From CAZPZR01 sp964591105 (GTDB taxonomy: Bacteria > Bacillota > Clostridia > Lachnospirales > Lachnospiraceae): a stretch of 16,224 bases of DNA. Made by a program: the position numbers and the translations under genes. The stretch is taken from positions 1 through 16,224 of the forward strand of contig CAZPZR010000041.1 in assembly GCA_964591105.1 (NCBI GenBank), given 5' to 3'. Below are positions 13,923-16,224 of this stretch, piece after piece. The stretch's first letter is position 1. Every line of letters begins with the position of its first letter. Under the pieces are notes generated by a model. It was not told where the DNA came from, made no database searches, and saw nothing but the letters and a program-made list of their open reading frames with translations.

Positions 13923-14855
13923 CTATACAGTTGTTTTTACTTCTAATCCAAGCTCTTCTGGCATAAATCTTGGACATACATTTTCAACAGATGTAATTAC
14001 AGATGCTGCAAGTGTTGTTCCAATCTCGCAAGCTTCACCCATAGTTTTTCCATAACTCAATCCTATTGCAACGCCTGCTCCAAATGAGTCTCCTGCTCCT
14101 GTTGTATCTTTCACAACTACCTTCTTCGCTGGACAAATCCCATTTTCGCCATCCATAGATGCATATACAGATCCATCTCCTCCCATGGTAACTACCATAG
14201 ATGGAATATTTGCATTTGTAATCTTTTCCTGAAGGATGTCTTTCATCTCGTCCATATCACAATTACTATAATCTTCTACGAAAAGAATTCCAGCTTCATC
14301 GCGATTGCAGATCAGACAATCCAGCTCTTTCATGAAATCTCTTCGCTCAACAGCAATACTCATATTTGAGATAATTCCATATACCTTTGCTCCATGTTTC
14401 TTTGCAAGTGTAATGATTCTCTTTACTAAGTCTCTCTCCAAATCCATCTGAAGAACGACAGAGTCAATATCTTCAAAGATTTCATCCCCATGGTGTTCCG
14501 CATAATCAACCAACATTCTTCCCTTTGGTCTCTTTGAAATAGAACCAGCCACATCTCCATTATTATCGAACACAGCCAGCCACATTCCCATACCATCTGG
14601 GTCCACAATTACATGGTCACAGTTCACTTTATGTCTTTTCAGTTTTTCCAAAATATCTGTTCCCATTGGTGTATCATCTACTGCACTCAAAAAAACTGGT
14701 TTTAATTCCACGTTTGCAATATCTTCTACAACATTTCTCGCAACACCGCCATGCACGTATTCAACACGTCCAGCATTTCTTCCTTCTGGGATATATGTAT
14801 CAAGCGGAAACCCCTTCACATCTAAAAAAATTGTTCCAACTACAAGAATAGCCAT
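13923..14855 (-). CDS. PfkB-family carbohydrate kinase, possibly pseudouridine kinase (PsuK-like)
   Basis: The 310-residue kinase is of the ribokinase family. The N-terminal substrate region has GGVARNVVEDIA at 36-47, a form I associate with pseudouridine kinases, where ribokinase usually shows a GGKGAN variant. NRDEAG at 184-189 is the N-x-x-E magnesium motif. The C-terminal signature DTTGAGDSFGAGV at 250-262 carries the catalytic base D256 and the anion hole. Length is typical. AGGAGGAAGG precedes the ATG. The gene is single and convergent to gntR. No pseudouridine glycosidase (psuG) is next to it, so the substrate stays open between pseudouridine, another nucleoside and a sugar. Its position by the nucleoside operon is suggestive only. 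Confidence 0.8.
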   Translation of the reverse strand: MAILVVGTIFLDVKGFPLDTYIPEGRNAGRVEYVHGGVARNVVEDIANVELKPVFLSAVDDTPMGTDILEKLKRHKVNCDHVIVDPDGMGMWLAVFDNNGDVAGSISKRPKGRMLVDYAEHHGDEIFEDIDSVVLQMDLERDLVKRIITLAKKHGAKVYGIISNMSIAVERRDFMKELDCLICNRDEAGILFVEDYSNCDMDEMKDILQEKITNANIPSMVVTMGGDGSVYASMDGENGICPAKKVVVKDTTGAGDSFGAGVAIGLSYGKTMGEACEIGTTLAASVITSVENVCPRFMPEELGLEVKTTV

Positions 14856-14888
14856 TTCCTTCCTCCTAAGTAAACATACTATCTTATT

Positions 14889-14917
14889 ATTATACAGTTA
14901 AATAATTGTAAAATCAA
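14889..14917 (-). promoter_or_regulatory. Promoter of the PfkB-family kinase gene
   Basis: On the minus strand TTGATT (14912-14917) is followed after 17 bp by a perfect TATAAT (14889-14894). The start codon is about 34 bp downstream of the -10. Confidence 0.65.
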
Positions 14918-14943
14918 CGTTTCCTTCGAAATTCCCACTATTC

Positions 14944-14972
14944 TTGTACATTCTTTTTCAGAATGCTATAAT
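14944..14972 (+). promoter_or_regulatory. Promoter of the merR-family gene
   Basis: TTGTAC (14944-14949) and TATAAT (14967-14972) are spaced 17 bp, with an extended TGC before the -10. The spacer is normal length, not the 19 to 20 bp of MerR-activated promoters. Confidence 0.65.
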
Positions 14973-15041
14973 AAAATAATCACTAACACTAGTAACAATC
15001 GACAAAAAGTATTTCACGCATCCACTCAAGGAGGATTTACC

Positions 15042-15440
15042 ATGTACACAATGAAAGAAGTTTGTAAAGAAACCAATATGACGTATCAAGGATTAAAATA
15101 TTATTGCAACGAAGGATTAGTTCCTAACGTAAAACGAGATAAAAATAATCATCGAGTTTTTGATGAACGAGACGTAAGTTGGATTAAAAATCTTGTTTGT
15201 CTTAAAAAATGCGGTATGGGTATTCAAGAAATGAAACAATACGTAGAACTTTGTCTCCAGGGAGAATCTACGATTTGTCAAAGAAAGGAAATGCTCGCAA
15301 AGAAACAAGCCGCACTCAGGATTTCTATTCAGGAATTGGAAGAAAGTGTTTCCTATATTGATTGGAAGGAGAACTTTTATGACGAAGTACTTTCTGGCAA
15401 GCGTCCTTATGTTAGCAACCTTATTTCTGTCGATAAATAA
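15042..15440 (+). CDS. MerR-family transcriptional regulator
   Basis: The 132-residue protein has the MerR winged-helix domain at about 1-70: YTMKEVCKETNMTYQGLKYY, then the second-helix CNEGLVPNVKRDKNNHRVFD and the DVSWIKNLVCLKKCGMGIQE helix. A helical dimerisation segment at about 80-112 (RKEMLAKKQAALRISIQELE) follows, and a short tail. The tail is too short for a large ligand domain, and there is no clear Cys metal-binding loop, so this is the small stress- or drug-type class. AAGGAGG precedes the ATG. It is divergent from the PfkB-family gene, which could be its target, but no operator is evident. The effector is unknown. Confidence 0.85.
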   Translation: MYTMKEVCKETNMTYQGLKYYCNEGLVPNVKRDKNNHRVFDERDVSWIKNLVCLKKCGMGIQEMKQYVELCLQGESTICQRKEMLAKKQAALRISIQELEESVSYIDWKENFYDEVLSGKRPYVSNLISVDK

Positions 15441-15444
15441 TCTT

Positions 15445-15477
15445 AAAAAGAGCCTTTGGATTTCTCCAAAGGCTCTT
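15445..15477. terminator. Terminator of tsf (and of the convergent merR-family gene)
   Basis: A 13-bp perfect stem, AAGAGCCTTTGGA (15448-15460) with TCCAAAGGCTCTT (15465-15477), has a TTTC loop. On the minus strand it is followed by TTTTTAAG, so it mainly ends tsf transcription. The plus side has a poor T tract. Confidence 0.88.
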
Positions 15478-15502
15478 CATTTGCATCATTATTTCTAAAA
15501 AC

Positions 15503-16168
15503 TTAGTTTCCAGCCATCTGAGCTGCAACTTCAGCAGCAAAGTCTTCGTTTTTCTTTTCAAGACCTTCGCCTACTTCGAAACGAATCATGCTCTTGATTG
15601 CAAGTGCATTGTTTACAGATTTAAGGTAAGCAGCAACTGTCTGCTTTCCATCTTCTGCTTTTACATATGCCTGATCTAATAAGCAGATTTCTTTTAACTG
15701 TTTAGAAACACGTCCTTCAACTGCACCATTGAAAATCTTGTTTTCCATGATGTTAGCTTTATCAGCCATAGCTAAAGTTACAAGTGTTTCTTTTGCTTCT
15801 TTAGAAAGGAAGTTGAACAAGTAGTTCATATTGTTCTTCTTTTCTTCGTAGATAGCGATATCTTCATCACTCCAAAGTTTTTCTTCACATGCTTTGCTAA
15901 TTAAAGCGTTCAAGATTGGCTTTGGAAGAGATGCTGGATCGTTTAATGAAGAATCAACGATGATTTCTCTCATCTTATCAATCTTAGCCTGATCGATATC
16001 TGCTCTGCTGATGTATTCTGGGTTCATAGCTGCAATCTGCATAGCAACGTTTGTAAGTGCTTCTTCAACACCTGTTACACCGTCTGCTGCGATGATTACA
16101 CCAATCTTACCACCTGCGTGAAGGTAGCTAGCTACACAGTCACCAGAGATTTTTGCAAATCTACGTAC
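15503..16168 (-). CDS. tsf: Elongation factor Ts, 3' part (5' end missing at contig edge)
   Basis: EF-Ts recycles EF-Tu by exchanging GDP for GTP. This is the C-terminal part, about 222 residues. From the N side it reads VRRFAKISGDCVASYLHAGG, then KIGVI, AMQIAAMNPEYISR, a long insert-like helical stretch, and the conserved ICLLDQAYVKAEDGKQTV and IRFEVGEGLEKKNEDFAAEV. The Met codon at 16042 is internal, because homologous sequence continues upstream in frame to about 16168. The N-terminal EF-Tu-contacting module (TDFVAKN-type motif) is absent. Upstream of VRRF the frame runs into a 55-base copy of this gene's own sequence in another frame, so the true 5' part is not in the window. The gene normally follows rpsB. 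Confidence 0.88.
   Translation of the reverse strand, partial: VRRFAKISGDCVASYLHAGGKIGVIIAADGVTGVEEALTNVAMQIAAMNPEYISRADIDQAKIDKMREIIVDSSLNDPASLPKPILNALISKACEEKLWSDEDIAIYEEKKNNMNYLFNFLSKEAKETLVTLAMADKANIMENKIFNGAVEGRVSKQLKEICLLDQAYVKAEDGKQTVAAYLKSVNNALAIKSMIRFEVGEGLEKKNEDFAAEVAAQMAGN
15991..16045 (-). repeat. Copy 1 of a 55-bp exact repeat (native, inside tsf)
   Basis: This stretch encodes AIQMN-region tsf residues around AMQIAAMNPEYISRADI in the correct frame. It is identical over 55 bases to the last 55 bases of the window. Confidence 0.95.
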
Positions 16169-16169
16169 A

Positions 16170-16224
16170 GATCGATATCTGCTCTGCTGATGTATTCTGG
16201 GTTCATAGCTGCAATCTGCATAGC
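16170..16224 (-). repeat. Copy 2 of the 55-bp exact repeat at the right edge, probable assembly artefact
   Basis: The last 55 bases equal 15991-16045, with no extension of identity at the inner side. The offset is 179 bases, which is not a multiple of three, so this copy is read out of frame and gives no EF-Ts sequence. It ends exactly at the window edge. Confidence 0.95.

Noticed and set aside
15503..16042. EF-Ts read as a complete 179-residue gene starting at 16042
   Set aside because: That Met is internal; EF-Ts-like sequence (VRRFAKISGDCVASYLHAGG) continues upstream in frame, so the gene is truncated rather than short.
1..16224. CRISPR arrays, tRNA or rRNA genes, toxin-antitoxin pairs, retrons or other defence systems
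   Set aside because: I saw no regular repeat-spacer pattern, no tRNA cloverleaf and no gene pair of these kinds on either strand.

Overview
The window looks like a piece of a low-GC Gram-positive chromosome, most likely a gut Clostridia member of the Lachnospiraceae type. This rests on protein style (QueT, CodB, the nucleoside-catabolism set and the EF-Ts fragment), on strong AGGAGG ribosome binding sites, and on T-rich intrinsic terminators. It is an inference, since there is no rRNA or other phylogenetic marker.

Region 1 (1 to about 3810) is the edge of a phage-like or satellite-like integrated element. A leftward cluster encodes a small excisionase-type DNA-binding protein, a small winged-helix-like protein and a 729-residue zinc-finger/TOPRIM/superfamily 3 helicase primase. 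An XRE-family repressor is divergent from them. No integrase is present in the window and the other end lies off the left edge. Two TTGGTACTTT repeats in tandem, 11 bp apart, lie after the repressor terminator and probably mark the border zone.

Region 2 (about 3811 to 7890) is host sequence. It holds a preQ1-I-like riboswitch in front of the queuosine-precursor transporter gene queT, a single-chain ThrE-type amino acid exporter, a convergent flavodoxin-fold/iron-sulfur flavoprotein, and a cytosine permease (codB). Good promoters and terminators separate them. Next comes a decayed, 5'-truncated Rpn-family nuclease/transposase remnant (7895-8374).

Region 3 (8462 to 13911) is a coherent nucleoside salvage operon on the minus strand, in transcription order udp, nupC, deoB, deoC, cdd, with a divergent GntR/UTRA regulator. 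NupC imports nucleosides, Cdd turns cytidine into uridine, Udp splits uridine to uracil and ribose-1-phosphate, DeoB isomerises the sugar phosphate, and DeoC cleaves deoxyribose-5-phosphate to acetaldehyde and glyceraldehyde-3-phosphate. The intergenic region carries three ACATGT-centred sites. One sits inside the spacer of a near-consensus udp promoter, which suggests direct control by the GntR protein.

Region 4 (13886 to 16224) has a PfkB-family kinase, possibly a pseudouridine kinase, a divergent MerR-family regulator, and the 3' part of tsf (EF-Ts). The last 55 bases exactly repeat 15991-16045 and break the tsf reading frame, which looks like an assembly-graph artefact at a contig end.

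I did not find a convincing new defence or mobile system. The most interesting items are the integrase-less replication module, the ACATGT operator set, and a near-copy of one of those operators inside the element's own control region.
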